Notes: generated from the letters alone by a model not told the origin. 32,958 nt of DNA from Balneolaceae bacterium (GCA_007134695.1 SLKI01000044.1:1-32958); one strand, 5' to 3'; counted from the first letter of the stretch, positions 1 through 7,640 are shown. Made by a program: numbers and translations.

Positions 1-1
1 C

Positions 2-580
2 GGACAACGGATCGACCACTACCTGCAAGAGAAATTTCTTAATCCCATGGGACTCCGCACAACCGGGTACAACCCTTCAAGCCGTGGTCGCTGGTTTGTC
101 AGCCGCATCCCGCCGACGGAGGTCGATACGGTCTACTCAAGGGGAATGGTGCATGGTGAGGTGCATGATGAACGCGCTTACTTCATGAATGGGGTTTCCA
201 CTCATGCCGGCCTATTTTCTGCAGCGGATGATCTGGCCCGATGGGCACAGATGATTCTGAACGGAGGGCACTTTCTTGGCCAACAGTTCATCCAGCCGGA
301 AACCGTCCGTCTGTTCACCAGCCATCGCTCACCGATAAACGTACGTGGCTATGGTTTCGACAGAAAGAGTGGAGATAACAGCCTCGCGGGGCGTTATACA
401 AGCGACCGGACTTTCGGCCACCTCGGTTTTACAGGAACCAGTATCTGGATCGATCCGGATTCGAGAATCGCTATCATCCTGCTGACCAACCGAACATGGC
501 CGAATCGAAACCACAGCTCTGGAATCGGTGACGTCCGGCGTTCCGTCTCTGATGCCGTCATGCAAAGTATTCGCGAATGA
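2..580 (+). CDS. Serine hydrolase (beta-lactamase/AmpC-like family), 5' truncated
   Basis: The frame is open from the first bases of the window, so the N-terminal part of the protein lies outside. The visible 192 residues match the C-terminal half of class C beta-lactamase/penicillin-binding-like serine hydrolases: a PMGLRTTGYNP segment (the usual 'P-L-G-M' region), a GLFSAADDLARWAQMIL helix, and the HLGFTGTSIWIDP box that stands for the third active-site motif. The catalytic SxxK motif would be upstream. The tail LLTNRTWPNRN resembles the AmpC-like half fused to GH3 beta-N-acetylglucosaminidases in Bacteroidota, which would place it in cell-wall recycling, but the fusion cannot be tested here. 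The stop overlaps the start of the cytidine deaminase gene (ATGA), so the two are probably translated together. Family confidence is high; substrate is unknown. Confidence 0.85.
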   Translation, partial: GQRIDHYLQEKFLNPMGLRTTGYNPSSRGRWFVSRIPPTEVDTVYSRGMVHGEVHDERAYFMNGVSTHAGLFSAADDLARWAQMILNGGHFLGQQFIQPETVRLFTSHRSPINVRGYGFDRKSGDNSLAGRYTSDRTFGHLGFTGTSIWIDPDSRIAIILLTNRTWPNRNHSSGIGDVRRSVSDAVMQSIRE

Positions 581-1299
581 ATTGGGAGAAGCTGAATGAG
601 CGAGCCTACACCCCCTATTCCGGTCAGCCGAAAAGCTGTTTGATCGAATCGGAAACCGGTATCCTCTATCCTGGTGTAACCATCGAAAACCTCTCTTATC
701 CGCTCACCATTACACCTCTACAGGCGGCTATATGCAGTTGTCTGGCCGATCGTTCCATACCGAAGTGTTATTACAGCCCGAACGGACCTCAGCCCGGTGA
801 TCAATACTGGATCGACGAATATCAACTGAATACCGAAATTGTTTCGGATCTTCCCGAGAGAACATACTACCAGCCGCTGAAACCTTCCGGTTTCGACATC
901 CTGGGACGTCTCAAGGAGATCGCCGACCAGGCTGTAACACCCAACTCAGGCTTTCCGGTATCGGTTCTGCTGGAGGTTGAGAACGGATGGATCGAAGGTG
1001 TGAATGTTGAACAATCCTCCTGGAATCTCGGCCTATGTGCTGAACGTGTAGCCCTGAGCCGGGCGATCGCAGGTGGATATCATCAATTCCACCGACTTAT
1101 ACTCTTCGCCCCTCTGGGAGACTTTATCACTCCTTGTGGCGGATGCAGACAGATTCTGGGTGAGTGGATGCGAGAGCAGAGAGTCGAAATACGAAATCGT
1201 GATAACACACGTGTTACATACCGGGTTACAGAACTGATGCCGTACGCATTTATGGCGTCCGGCCTCAAAAATCGATCATCTGAAGAGTCTGAATCATGA
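577..1299 (+). CDS. cdd: Cytidine deaminase, two-domain form with inactive N-terminal copy
   Basis: Deaminates cytidine/deoxycytidine to uridine/deoxyuridine in pyrimidine salvage, in the cytoplasm. The 240-aa protein carries two copies of the cytidine deaminase fold. In the C-terminal copy (about residues 105-230) the zinc site is intact: C154-A-E156 supplies one cysteine ligand and the catalytic glutamate, and PCGGC gives C187 and C190. The N-terminal copy (about 10-75) keeps the framework (YTPYSG, GVTIENLSYPLTI), but T46-P47-L48 stands where C-A-E belongs, so it should be inactive. E. coli Cdd also has two domains, but there the N-terminal one is active, so the order here is reversed. The start overlaps the upstream stop by ATGA, and the stop overlaps the next start in the same way. 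The enzyme call is secure; dimeric assembly is inferred. Confidence 0.88.
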   Translation: MNWEKLNERAYTPYSGQPKSCLIESETGILYPGVTIENLSYPLTITPLQAAICSCLADRSIPKCYYSPNGPQPGDQYWIDEYQLNTEIVSDLPERTYYQPLKPSGFDILGRLKEIADQAVTPNSGFPVSVLLEVENGWIEGVNVEQSSWNLGLCAERVALSRAIAGGYHQFHRLILFAPLGDFITPCGGCRQILGEWMREQRVEIRNRDNTRVTYRVTELMPYAFMASGLKNRSSEESES

Positions 1300-1964
1300 A
1301 TTATCTCGTGCTGCTCGATTATGGCCACCTGGACAACGGAGTCTTTCTCACCTCTTTTGCCAGAGCCCTGTCGCAACAACAGAATGCCATCTCGCAAAAG
1401 AAGAATGGCCGTGCAATCATCCTTCACGCAGACAGTGAATACACTGAGCGGCTGATTCAAACCGGCATGATGCGTGAAGAGGCCCGGGTTAGAGCCGTAC
1501 GGGATCTCAATCACCGGCTTATCGCACTGCTTGCCGATCAGGGGGTATCTGCGATCGGCTTGAACGGATTTCAAAAATCGATGGTACGGACGGATGGTGC
1601 AGAAACTCACGTGAACAGGAAAGAGATCGAAAGATTGCCGCATCAGCCGTATCTGCTGTTGTCGAATCTTGCTGCCGACAAGGATGGAAAACCGGTATTC
1701 ATCCCGCTTGCCGACTATGCGGAAGCGATCCGCAAAGAATTGAACATTCAGGATATCATCCTTTTCAGCACTCTGGAAAAAGATGAGCTGCTAACCCGAA
1801 ACGAATCGGATGAAAAGAAAACTCGCAGTGCAACAGAACCCGAGATATCGGAAAGATTACCCGATCAATTCAATCCGCCGCCTTTTCCTGTACTGATGAG
1901 TACGACCGAAATGTTGACTCACTACCCCTCAAAAACCGGGATGATTTCAATAAATCCCGCATGA
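1296..1964 (+). CDS. Amino-acid-kinase-like protein (degenerate acetylglutamate-kinase-like), function unknown
   Basis: I do not recognise a characterised family. The first 110 residues resemble the amino acid kinase fold: an N-terminal beta strand (MNYLVLLDYG), a helix, then the segment MREEARVRAVRDLNHRLIAL followed by LADQGVSAIGLNGFQ, which reads like the acetylglutamate kinase region where helix-plus-'vGlsG' forms part of the substrate site. The glycine-rich phosphate-binding start (KxGG) is absent, and the 222-aa length is short for the family (about 260-300). A later part, FIPLADYAEAIRKELNIQDIILFSTLE, could be the nucleotide-binding half. The C-terminal 60 residues look linker-like. Its position as third gene of the serine hydrolase/cytidine deaminase operon, with an ATGA overlap, suggests co-translation. 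A catalytically altered kinase relative is the best guess. Confidence 0.6.
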   Translation: MNYLVLLDYGHLDNGVFLTSFARALSQQQNAISQKKNGRAIILHADSEYTERLIQTGMMREEARVRAVRDLNHRLIALLADQGVSAIGLNGFQKSMVRTDGAETHVNRKEIERLPHQPYLLLSNLAADKDGKPVFIPLADYAEAIRKELNIQDIILFSTLEKDELLTRNESDEKKTRSATEPEISERLPDQFNPPPFPVLMSTTEMLTHYPSKTGMISINPA

Positions 1965-2010
1965 ACCCTTATAAAACCCCCGTTTTACTTTGAAAAAAGG
2001 CTTTTTATCC

Positions 2011-2041
2011 TTGACTACTCATATCCGAATATATAGTTTCT
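2011..2041 (+). promoter_or_regulatory. Probable promoter of the Hc1-like gene
   Basis: TTGACT lies at 2011-2016 and a TATAGTTT element at 2032-2039, which fits the Bacteroidota pattern of TTG then an A/T-rich TAnnTTT box about 20 nt later. It sits about 60 nt upstream of the ATG at 2099. Confidence 0.5.
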
Positions 2042-2098
2042 TTTCAGGCAATCTCGTATGTAAAAGATCTAACATTAACTAACCAATGGAGTCATAGC

Positions 2099-2281
2099 AT
2101 GAGCCGAATAGAACAAATGAAGTCTCTCGTTGATCAGCTGGAGCCGGATATGGTGAAATTTTACGATAAAGGGAACAAGGCAGCCGGAACCCGGGCTCGT
2201 AAGACGCTTCAGGAGATCAAGAAAGTGTCACAGGAAATTCGTTTGGAAATTCAGGATATGAAGAACAGAGGTGACGTTTAA
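2099..2281 (+). CDS. Histone H1-like protein (Hc1 family), 60 aa
   Basis: A 60-residue, lysine-rich, fully helical protein with the pattern KSLVDQLEPDMVKFYDKGNK then AAGTRARKTLQEIKK and a charged C-terminal helix. This arrangement is typical of the small Hc1/histone-H1-like proteins encoded once or twice in Bacteroidota and relatives. The family is thought to bind DNA or act in nucleoid organisation, although the short bacterial forms are poorly studied. GGAG lies 8 nt upstream of the ATG, the gene has its own promoter upstream and a strong hairpin terminator downstream, so it is most likely a single-gene, highly expressed transcript. The protein lacks the long basic tail of chlamydial Hc1. 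Confidence 0.8.
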   Translation: MSRIEQMKSLVDQLEPDMVKFYDKGNKAAGTRARKTLQEIKKVSQEIRLEIQDMKNRGDV

Positions 2282-2309
2282 TAATCCTCAATAGACGTTT
2301 TTTCCTTTG

Positions 2310-2344
2310 AAAGGCTGCCACATTCTTGTGGCGGCCTTTTTTTG
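2310..2344 (+). terminator. Rho-independent terminator after the Hc1-like gene
   Basis: A 12-bp stem (AAAGGCTGCCAC paired with GTGGCGGCCTTT, one G-U pair), a 6-nt loop and a run of seven T follow the stop codon by about 30 nt. Confidence 0.88.
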
Positions 2345-2505
2345 TATAGTTGCATAAACCGATTTGTACATACCTGGCGGTTATATTGCCCAAAAACACG
2401 CAGGACGAATGGACTCAACAGGGACCAGGCAACGCGAGAAATATACCTTCAACAGGACCCGGTCTTGTAAGTTTAAAATAGAATTAACTTTTTGACGTTC
2501 ATTCC

Positions 2506-2536
2506 TTGACTTACAAAAGGGGGGAGTCTTATATTT
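2506..2536 (+). promoter_or_regulatory. Probable promoter of tRNA-Asn
   Basis: TTGACT at 2506-2511 and TATATT at 2530-2535 are separated by 18 nt; the second box reads TATATTTA, close to the Bacteroidota TAnnTTTG form. It lies about 120 nt upstream of the mature tRNA, so a 5' leader would have to be removed by RNase P. Confidence 0.55.
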
Positions 2537-2655
2537 AGCTCTCGTTGATTTCGTGTGTTGTTCGACATTCAACGTTATCACCGTCAGTAAGGCTGGTGAT
2601 ATCAGATGGTCTCAATCATGACGGGATCGACAGTGAGTTTCACTCCACTGTACAT

Positions 2656-2727
2656 TCCTCGGTAGCTCAGTGGCAGAGCAATCGGCTGTTAACCGATGGG
2701 TCGCTGGTTCGAATCCAGCCCGGGGAG
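2656..2727 (+). tRNA. tRNA-Asn (anticodon GTT)
   Basis: All four stems can be drawn. The acceptor TCCTCGG (2656-2662) pairs with CCGGGGA (2720-2726, one G-U pair). The anticodon stem is ATCGG/CCGAT with loop ctGTTaa (anticodon at 2688-2690), and the T arm is GCTGG-TTCGAAT-CCAGC. The discriminator base is G at 2727. The terminal CCA is not encoded (CTC follows), so it must be added after transcription. The gene is 72 nt and has its own promoter and terminator. Confidence 0.96.
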
Positions 2728-2732
2728 CTCAA

Positions 2733-2778
2733 AAAAAAGGCTCTAATCCTGCTTGAACAAGGGTTAGAGCCTTTTTTG
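2733..2778 (+). terminator. Rho-independent terminator after tRNA-Asn
   Basis: AAAAAGGCTCTAA pairs with TTAGAGCCTTTTT around a loop of about 17 nt. The T-rich 3' arm gives the U tract, and the A-rich 5' arm could make it work on both strands. Confidence 0.9.
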
Positions 2779-2810
2779 TTGGGATAAATTTCAGTGCACT
2801 GCATCTATTT

Positions 2811-2906
2811 CCTGTACAACAACTAGTCTTCTGTAAGCTTCACCTGTACAACAGCATTTCTTCTGTAAACTCCACCTGTACAACGGTTTGTCATCTTTAC
2901 AAAGTT
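2811..2906. repeat. 32-bp tandem repeat, about three copies
   Basis: CCTGTACAAC recurs at 2811, 2843 and 2875, exactly 32 nt apart. In the first two units a second block, CTTCTGTAA, is also conserved; the third unit is diverged after its first 10 nt. The block contains the palindrome TGTACA. The tract fills the gap between the tRNA-Asn terminator and the end of the leftward outer membrane protein gene. Confidence 0.85.
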
Positions 2907-2956
2907 TACAGGCCAATAAATGCACAGTTTCACGAATTTATCAGAAACAGTTGTCA

Positions 2957-3493
2957 TCATATCCGGATTCTCATACCCGCTCCAACGACAAACTCCGATT
3001 CATCGCTATCTTCGCGAATCAGATACTTGGCTTCGCCAAACCAGCGGCCCTTTCCGATTTCAAGCTCCGTGCCGACTCCGATGTTGAACCCATAAAAAGT
3101 ATCACTAGCAGAGATTGAAGATCCATCGTCAAAATCTGTTTTCAGGCGATTGTAGGTCATATTAAGGCCGGTGATACTATACATAGAGAAAAGGTCGGTA
3201 TCGATAGCCATCAGGTGTAGATTGAGATTCCCGTCGACAAGATCTCGCCGGGTCTCACCACCGGAGAAGCTCGACTTGTCCGGAATCGAGTAGGAGCCGT
3301 CCGCTCCGATTCGCATCGGTAGGGATGAGAGTCTGTAATAAAAGTTCACCTGTACATTGGCGTTTTCAGCTTTGCTTCCATATCCGACTCCACCCCCAAT
3401 ACTGATCTGCTGAGCTTCTGCTTGTGTTGTAGCCAGAACCAGGCCACCGAGTAATAAAAAGAGAGCTTTTACCAAGATTTTCATAACCAACAT
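2957..3493 (-). CDS. Outer membrane beta-barrel protein (small porin-like)
   Basis: The protein starts with a signal peptide (KILVKALFLLLGGLVLATT, cleavage probably after AEA) and then consists of alternating polar/hydrophobic strands rich in Gly, Tyr and Phe, such as ISIGGGVGYGS, VQVNFYYRL, FYGFNIGVGTELEIG and EFVVGAGMRIRI. The protein ends in an amphipathic strand, as outer membrane barrels do. The mature part of about 150 residues would make an 8-stranded barrel of the OmpA/OmpX-like 'OMP_b-brl' type. The ligand or role is unknown. An alternative start is the second ATG at 3484 (MKILVK), which gives a more usual signal peptide; neither start has a strong ribosome binding site. The gene is monocistronic, ending next to the 32-bp repeat. 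Confidence 0.8.
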   Translation of the reverse strand: MLVMKILVKALFLLLGGLVLATTQAEAQQISIGGGVGYGSKAENANVQVNFYYRLSSLPMRIGADGSYSIPDKSSFSGGETRRDLVDGNLNLHLMAIDTDLFSMYSITGLNMTYNRLKTDFDDGSSISASDTFYGFNIGVGTELEIGKGRWFGEAKYLIREDSDESEFVVGAGMRIRI

Positions 3494-3610
3494 CCACGAT
3501 TTTTATTCATGTTTTGAAGATGGAAATATAGAAGAATTGACCTTAATTCATAGTGAGTTTTCCAACTTCTTTGACTAATGCGCCATCACTGGTTAAGCGG
3601 GTACAGCTTT

Positions 3611-3778
3611 TTAGAAAATCAACCAGATCAGCAGCAAAATGATCATAACCCAGGCAACCCACTGCAGGCTTCTGGGCTGTTCCGGGAAATCATATCCGCA
3701 GATCGGACAGGTATCACTTTCACGATCCACTTCCATCGCACAACCGGGGCACTCCTTCGTTTTATCTTTTTCGGTCAA
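3611..3778 (-). CDS. Small zinc-ribbon membrane protein, 55 aa, TTG start
   Basis: A 55-residue reading frame starts at TTG (3778), which overlaps the truA stop codon as TTGA, and ends with TAA at 3611-3613. The N-terminal part holds two CxxC pairs, CPGC (10-13) and CPICGYDFP (24-32), spaced as in zinc ribbons. Residues about 39-55 form one hydrophobic helix (WVAWVMIILLLIWLIF), so the zinc ribbon would face the cytoplasm. AAAGGG lies about 8 nt upstream of the TTG and supports this start. The coding signal is clear (Cys pattern, helix, overlap with truA), but the function is unknown. As the last gene of the ccmC-to-truA operon it could be a rubredoxin-like or assembly factor; that is only a guess. 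Confidence 0.75.
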   Translation of the reverse strand: MTEKDKTKECPGCAMEVDRESDTCPICGYDFPEQPRSLQWVAWVMIILLLIWLIF

Positions 3779-4509
3779 TATAGAACCCTTTCTAGAATTA
3801 GGCCTTTGGACGGTGCAGAAAACCCTTTCTGGTCGTTTTCTGTCTCTTCCATCAACTGTTCAAACTGTTCGTAAGAGGTTGATCCGGCAGCAGCCTTAAC
3901 CATACTCCCTACAATACGGCGCACCATATGCCGAAGAAAACGGTCCGCCTCGATTCGATAGGTCAAAATCGGTGATCCAAACTCCCACTCGGATCTCATA
4001 ATCCGACAACGTGTGTTTCGACCTGACTCCTCCTGGCCGATTTTTGCAAAATTTTTGAAATCATGTTCTCCCTTTACCCTTTCAGCGCATCGCATAAGCA
4101 ATTCACGGTTGAGCTCTTCGGCGACGAACCAGGTCTGAAACCGCATCAGCGGCAGAGGTTGACCTGTTATCTGATACCGGTAGACTCGTGATTTTGCATC
4201 AAAACGGCTGTGAAAGCTCTCATCAACAGGTTCTGCTCGATTCAAAGCTATATCCGGGGGAAGCAAACCCCGCATTGCCGAGAGAAGCTTTTCGGGCTTA
4301 AGATTTTCCGGCAAATCGACGTGAGCTACCTGCTCATCGGCATGAACTCCGCGGTCGGTTCTCCCCTGTCCAGATACCTCGATGGGTTGGTTTAGAAATG
4401 TGGATAGTGCTTTTTCGAGCTCATTCTGAGCCGTGCGCTGGTCATTTTGACGCTGCCAGCCATAAAAATCACTTCCGTCGAAGGCCAGTGTGAGCTTCCA
4501 GCGGGCCAT
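3775..4509 (-). CDS. truA: tRNA pseudouridine(38-40) synthase TruA
   Basis: Converts uridines 38-40 of the tRNA anticodon arm to pseudouridine. The start is the ATG at 4509 (MARWKLTLAFDGSDFYGWQ), which overlaps the ccmF stop as TGATG; the frame is open further upstream but that part is inside ccmF and unlike TruA. The catalytic aspartate is D52 in GQGRTDRGVHA, and later family blocks are present (ARSRVYRY-like SRVYRYQI, HDFKNFAK, ADRFLRHMVRRIVG). The length, 244 aa, is normal. The stop overlaps the TTG of the zinc-ribbon gene. Being downstream of cytochrome c maturation genes probably reflects operon packing, not a functional link. Confidence 0.95.
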   Translation of the reverse strand: MARWKLTLAFDGSDFYGWQRQNDQRTAQNELEKALSTFLNQPIEVSGQGRTDRGVHADEQVAHVDLPENLKPEKLLSAMRGLLPPDIALNRAEPVDESFHSRFDAKSRVYRYQITGQPLPLMRFQTWFVAEELNRELLMRCAERVKGEHDFKNFAKIGQEESGRNTRCRIMRSEWEFGSPILTYRIEADRFLRHMVRRIVGSMVKAAAGSTSYEQFEQLMEETENDQKGFSAPSKGLILERVLY

Positions 4510-7241
4510 CAGATCTTGCCCGCCTCCTTTTCCCGTTTCCAGTGCCTGAGAAGTGAGATACTGAATCCGGCCATTAACAGAAACGTCCCGAGCCAGACAA
4601 CTGAAACAAACGGTTTTTTCTCGGCGACCACCACGACCCAATCTTCTTCATACTCCTCTTCAAGTCCGCCGAACGTGATCTCAACCCGGTCCTCTTCCGG
4701 GATGATAGAGGTGAACTGCACCATCAAGCCGAACCGTTCAATTTCGAGCGGAGGAGTATAGGTAAAACTCTCACCATCTTCTGTATAGACAGAAAAGAGC
4801 GGTTCAACTTCGTAGGCGCTGCCTGTTGGGCGGTGGTAAACTTCGATTAACGACCGGACGCCGATCAACGTATTGTCCGGGAGACTCTCCTCGTCTACCG
4901 GCCGAAAATCCCTGAATGTAAACCGAAACGGCCCAACCTCTATCGTTTCTCCGCGAGAAAATTTGATCTGCTGCAGATCCGGAACTTCCGATTCATCCTG
5001 CAGTCCGGTTTGTAGTCCGTTTTGCGACCCGGTTTGCGGCACCTCCCCTTCCGGAGCCAGTTCTCCGGTACCGGTGTCAAACTGTCCTGCCGGTGTCTCG
5101 CTTAATCCGGTTATGTTGCCGGCAGCACCGACCGCATCAGCACCGCCAACTGCATCAGCCCCGCCCTCTGCTATGGTTCCCTCCGGGTAGATGCCGGTAC
5201 CGGTTCCCTGCTCTGCCCCTGTAGGTGCACCTTCTCCGACAGCTGCAGCGGCCAGGCGCTCTTGCTGTTCCCGAACGCGTTGATTGACACCATCAACATA
5301 GGCGCTTCCGGCAACGTAGAGGTAAATATCGCTGAATAATCCGGTGCGGACGTGCGGCTCGACAGACCACTCGATATTCTCGGCAGTCGAGGAGGTGCGC
5401 ATAGGATAAACATCCGGAGTCATATAAAAGGGACTGCCTCCCTCCATAGGCTCAAACTTGAGCCGGTACTGTTGCTGTCCGGGGCGCGGACTGTCGGTTA
5501 TAGTATACCCTTCGTAGGTGACCATATAGCGGTTTCCGACAACTTTGGGCTGATTGAGCTCCAGCATAAAGGTTTCGGCTTTCTCCATCACCGGAAAGCC
5601 TTGCTCATCCATCACTTCACCTGCTGCAACCATTGCGTTGTAGTTCTGCATCCGGGTGTCGAGAAGTACTTCGTTATAGACGGATGAAGCCAAAATTCCA
5701 AGCAGCAGAGTCCCGAAACCGATATGGGATAATGCTCCTCCGATCAGCTTTGCGTTCCTCACAGCCAGATCAAGTACCATCGCACCGTTGCCGATAACAG
5801 TGAACCAGGCGGTAAACAGAAAGACCATATAATAGAGATTGCGCACATCTCCGAGTACAATGGAGAGAATTGTAGCCACAGATGTAAGCAGAAGTGGTGT
5901 GATCAATGCACCGGCCAGTGACTCCCAATCATGTTTCTTCCAGAACAGATATTGGCCGATCACCGTCAGAATCGCCATAATCATGGCGATCGGCATACTC
6001 CAGTTGTTGTAGAACTGGATATCAGGCGGAGTTGGGTGGTCAACAAAAAATCTTCCGATGATCGGAGAACTGGTACCAAGGATAATCACCATCCCCAGTA
6101 TGAAGAGAAGCATGCCTCCGGTAAAGGTCATGAATTCGCGGCTGAGAATGGCCGACTCTTTCTCCGGAGAGGGCAGTTCTTTATAGCGGTAAAGATAGAA
6201 CCCTAAACCCATCACCGCTATTACCAGCATGAAAAGGAGCAACTGATTGTAAAGCCCCAGATCCACGAAACTGTGTACCGACTGTTCGCCGAGAACCCCG
6301 GAACGGGTCAAAAAGGTTTGATAGACGATGGCGATGTAGGCCAGTATAGAGAAAAAGATCGCCCCTTTGTGTGCCCTGGAACTTTTACGCTGAATGATCA
6401 TCATATGGATGCCGGCCGTACCGATCAGCCATGGTACCAGTGAAGCGTTCTCAACCGGGTCCCAAGCCCAATATCCGCCAAAAGAGAGTGTTTCATACGC
6501 CCAGTAACCACCGAGAAAGATCGCCGTCAACAGCGATAGGTTGGCTCCGATAGTCCAGGGGAGCGCCGGGCGAATCCATTCATGATAGGTTTTTGTCCAA
6601 AGTGAGGCGATCGCAAAAGCGAACGGCACAGTCATCATCGAAAAACCAAGAAAGATAACCGGCGGATGGAGAGCCATCCATGGGCTCTGAAGCAGGTCGT
6701 TCAGTCCCGTGCCGTCGGAGGGAACAAAGTCGGGATTGGCCTGAAAAATTGGTGCATTCGGCATCTCCTGCATCAAAGTTCTGAACGGAGAAGCCCCGAT
6801 TTTGATACCGAACAGCTCCCAGCCCAACAACATGGAGATAAGAAAAAACTGCGTCAGGCCCATCACAAACATCACAGCAGGCTTGTACGGTTTTCTAGTC
6901 CATCTCATCAGGCCCAGGCCGACCAGGAATGCCATAAAGATCCAGACCATAAAACTCCCCTCCTGCCCGCCCCAGAGTGCGGAGAAGAGATAGAGTGGTT
7001 CAAGATCCACACTGGTATAGTTCCAGACGTAGAAATACTCAAACCGGTGAGTCATGATCAGATAGACAAGCAGGCCCGTAGCACCCGTGAGGAAAACTCC
7101 TTTTAAGACCCAGAGCCGGTCGGCCGCTTTCTCCATCCATTCGCGGTGTCCCTGACGCGAAGCCAGACCGTAAAGAATCATCGACCCGACAACAGAGAGA
7201 AAAGCGGCGGCAACAAAAAGGTTACCGATCAATCCTTCCAT
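4509..7241 (-). CDS. ccmF: Cytochrome c heme lyase subunit CcmF, enlarged
   Basis: A polytopic inner membrane protein that ligates heme to apocytochrome c, taking it from holo-CcmE. Family marks: GGQEGSFMVW (about 91-100), DGTGLNDLLQSPWMALHPP (about 176-194), and the tryptophan-rich WWD segment GGYWAWDPVENASLVPWL (about 255-272), which faces the periplasm, followed by helices with conserved histidines. At 910 aa it is much longer than E. coli CcmF (about 650). The excess sits in the C-terminal periplasmic domain, including a low-complexity stretch (about 657-747, rich in G, A, E, T, Q; GGADAV is repeated) before a beta-rich part and a last helix near residue 885. It begins 3 nt after ccmE and overlaps truA by one base. 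Confidence 0.95.
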   Translation of the reverse strand: MEGLIGNLFVAAAFLSVVGSMILYGLASRQGHREWMEKAADRLWVLKGVFLTGATGLLVYLIMTHRFEYFYVWNYTSVDLEPLYLFSALWGGQEGSFMVWIFMAFLVGLGLMRWTRKPYKPAVMFVMGLTQFFLISMLLGWELFGIKIGASPFRTLMQEMPNAPIFQANPDFVPSDGTGLNDLLQSPWMALHPPVIFLGFSMMTVPFAFAIASLWTKTYHEWIRPALPWTIGANLSLLTAIFLGGYWAYETLSFGGYWAWDPVENASLVPWLIGTAGIHMMIIQRKSSRAHKGAIFFSILAYIAIVYQTFLTRSGVLGEQSVHSFVDLGLYNQLLLFMLVIAVMGLGFYLYRYKELPSPEKESAILSREFMTFTGGMLLFILGMVIILGTSSPIIGRFFVDHPTPPDIQFYNNWSMPIAMIMAILTVIGQYLFWKKHDWESLAGALITPLLLTSVATILSIVLGDVRNLYYMVFLFTAWFTVIGNGAMVLDLAVRNAKLIGGALSHIGFGTLLLGILASSVYNEVLLDTRMQNYNAMVAAGEVMDEQGFPVMEKAETFMLELNQPKVVGNRYMVTYEGYTITDSPRPGQQQYRLKFEPMEGGSPFYMTPDVYPMRTSSTAENIEWSVEPHVRTGLFSDIYLYVAGSAYVDGVNQRVREQQERLAAAAVGEGAPTGAEQGTGTGIYPEGTIAEGGADAVGGADAVGAAGNITGLSETPAGQFDTGTGELAPEGEVPQTGSQNGLQTGLQDESEVPDLQQIKFSRGETIEVGPFRFTFRDFRPVDEESLPDNTLIGVRSLIEVYHRPTGSAYEVEPLFSVYTEDGESFTYTPPLEIERFGLMVQFTSIIPEEDRVEITFGGLEEEYEEDWVVVVAEKKPFVSVVWLGTFLLMAGFSISLLRHWKREKEAGKI

Positions 7242-7244
7242 AAA

Positions 7245-7640
7245 TTACATCTCTTCTGCGTTGACAAACTCCGCTTCATCGGGCTCATTGTATTTGGACG
7301 GGCACTTCATCAGCATATCGCTGGCGTAGAACACGTTGTTCCGCATCTCCCCGATGACGACAAGTTGTGTCGCCTGTTCAAAATTGTTGGGCTTTGGCCG
7401 CGGATAGACTACCCGGCGGATTGTACCTTCCTCATCTTTCATATGAAATGAAAACTGCATGGTGTTTCGGTCGAAGCCGTAATCCTGACTATCGTCCCAG
7501 ACACCGATTACATGGGAGTTACCCCGATCTTCTGCCTGTTCGAATGTTACATAGGTACTAATACTGGTCCCGAAGTTGTACATCAGCAGGGATGTAAATA
7601 GAACGATCGCGCCGATGCCAAGCATCATTTTCGGTTTCAT
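7245..7640 (-). CDS. ccmE: Heme chaperone CcmE, CxxxY (System I*) type
   Basis: A periplasmic, membrane-anchored heme carrier between CcmC and CcmF. It has one N-terminal helix (MLGIGAIVLFTSLLMYNF) and an OB-fold-like beta domain (VIGVWDD, MQFSFHMKDEEG, LVVIGEM, FYASDMLMKCPSKY). In most bacteria the heme-binding residue is a histidine in a LAKHDxxY motif. Here the site reads C113-P-S-K-Y117, the CxxxY form known from archaea and some bacteria with the variant System I*, where CcmH is usually absent. The length, 131 aa, is normal. It overlaps the ccmD-like gene by ATGA, and ccmF starts 3 nt after it. The family call is secure; the absence of CcmH from the genome cannot be judged from this window. 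Confidence 0.92.
   Translation of the reverse strand: MKPKMMLGIGAIVLFTSLLMYNFGTSISTYVTFEQAEDRGNSHVIGVWDDSQDYGFDRNTMQFSFHMKDEEGTIRRVVYPRPKPNNFEQATQLVVIGEMRNNVFYASDMLMKCPSKYNEPDEAEFVNAEEM

Noticed and set aside
2545..2787. 80-aa open frame over tRNA-Asn
   Set aside because: It contains the whole tRNA and its terminator, so it is not a protein gene.
2811..2906. CRISPR array
   Set aside because: Only 10-nt and 9-nt blocks are conserved within a 32-nt period, with no unique 30-nt spacers and no cas genes.
3578..3899. Two overlapping + strand frames of 98 and 86 aa
   Set aside because: They are antisense to the zinc-ribbon gene and the 3' end of truA, with no own signals.
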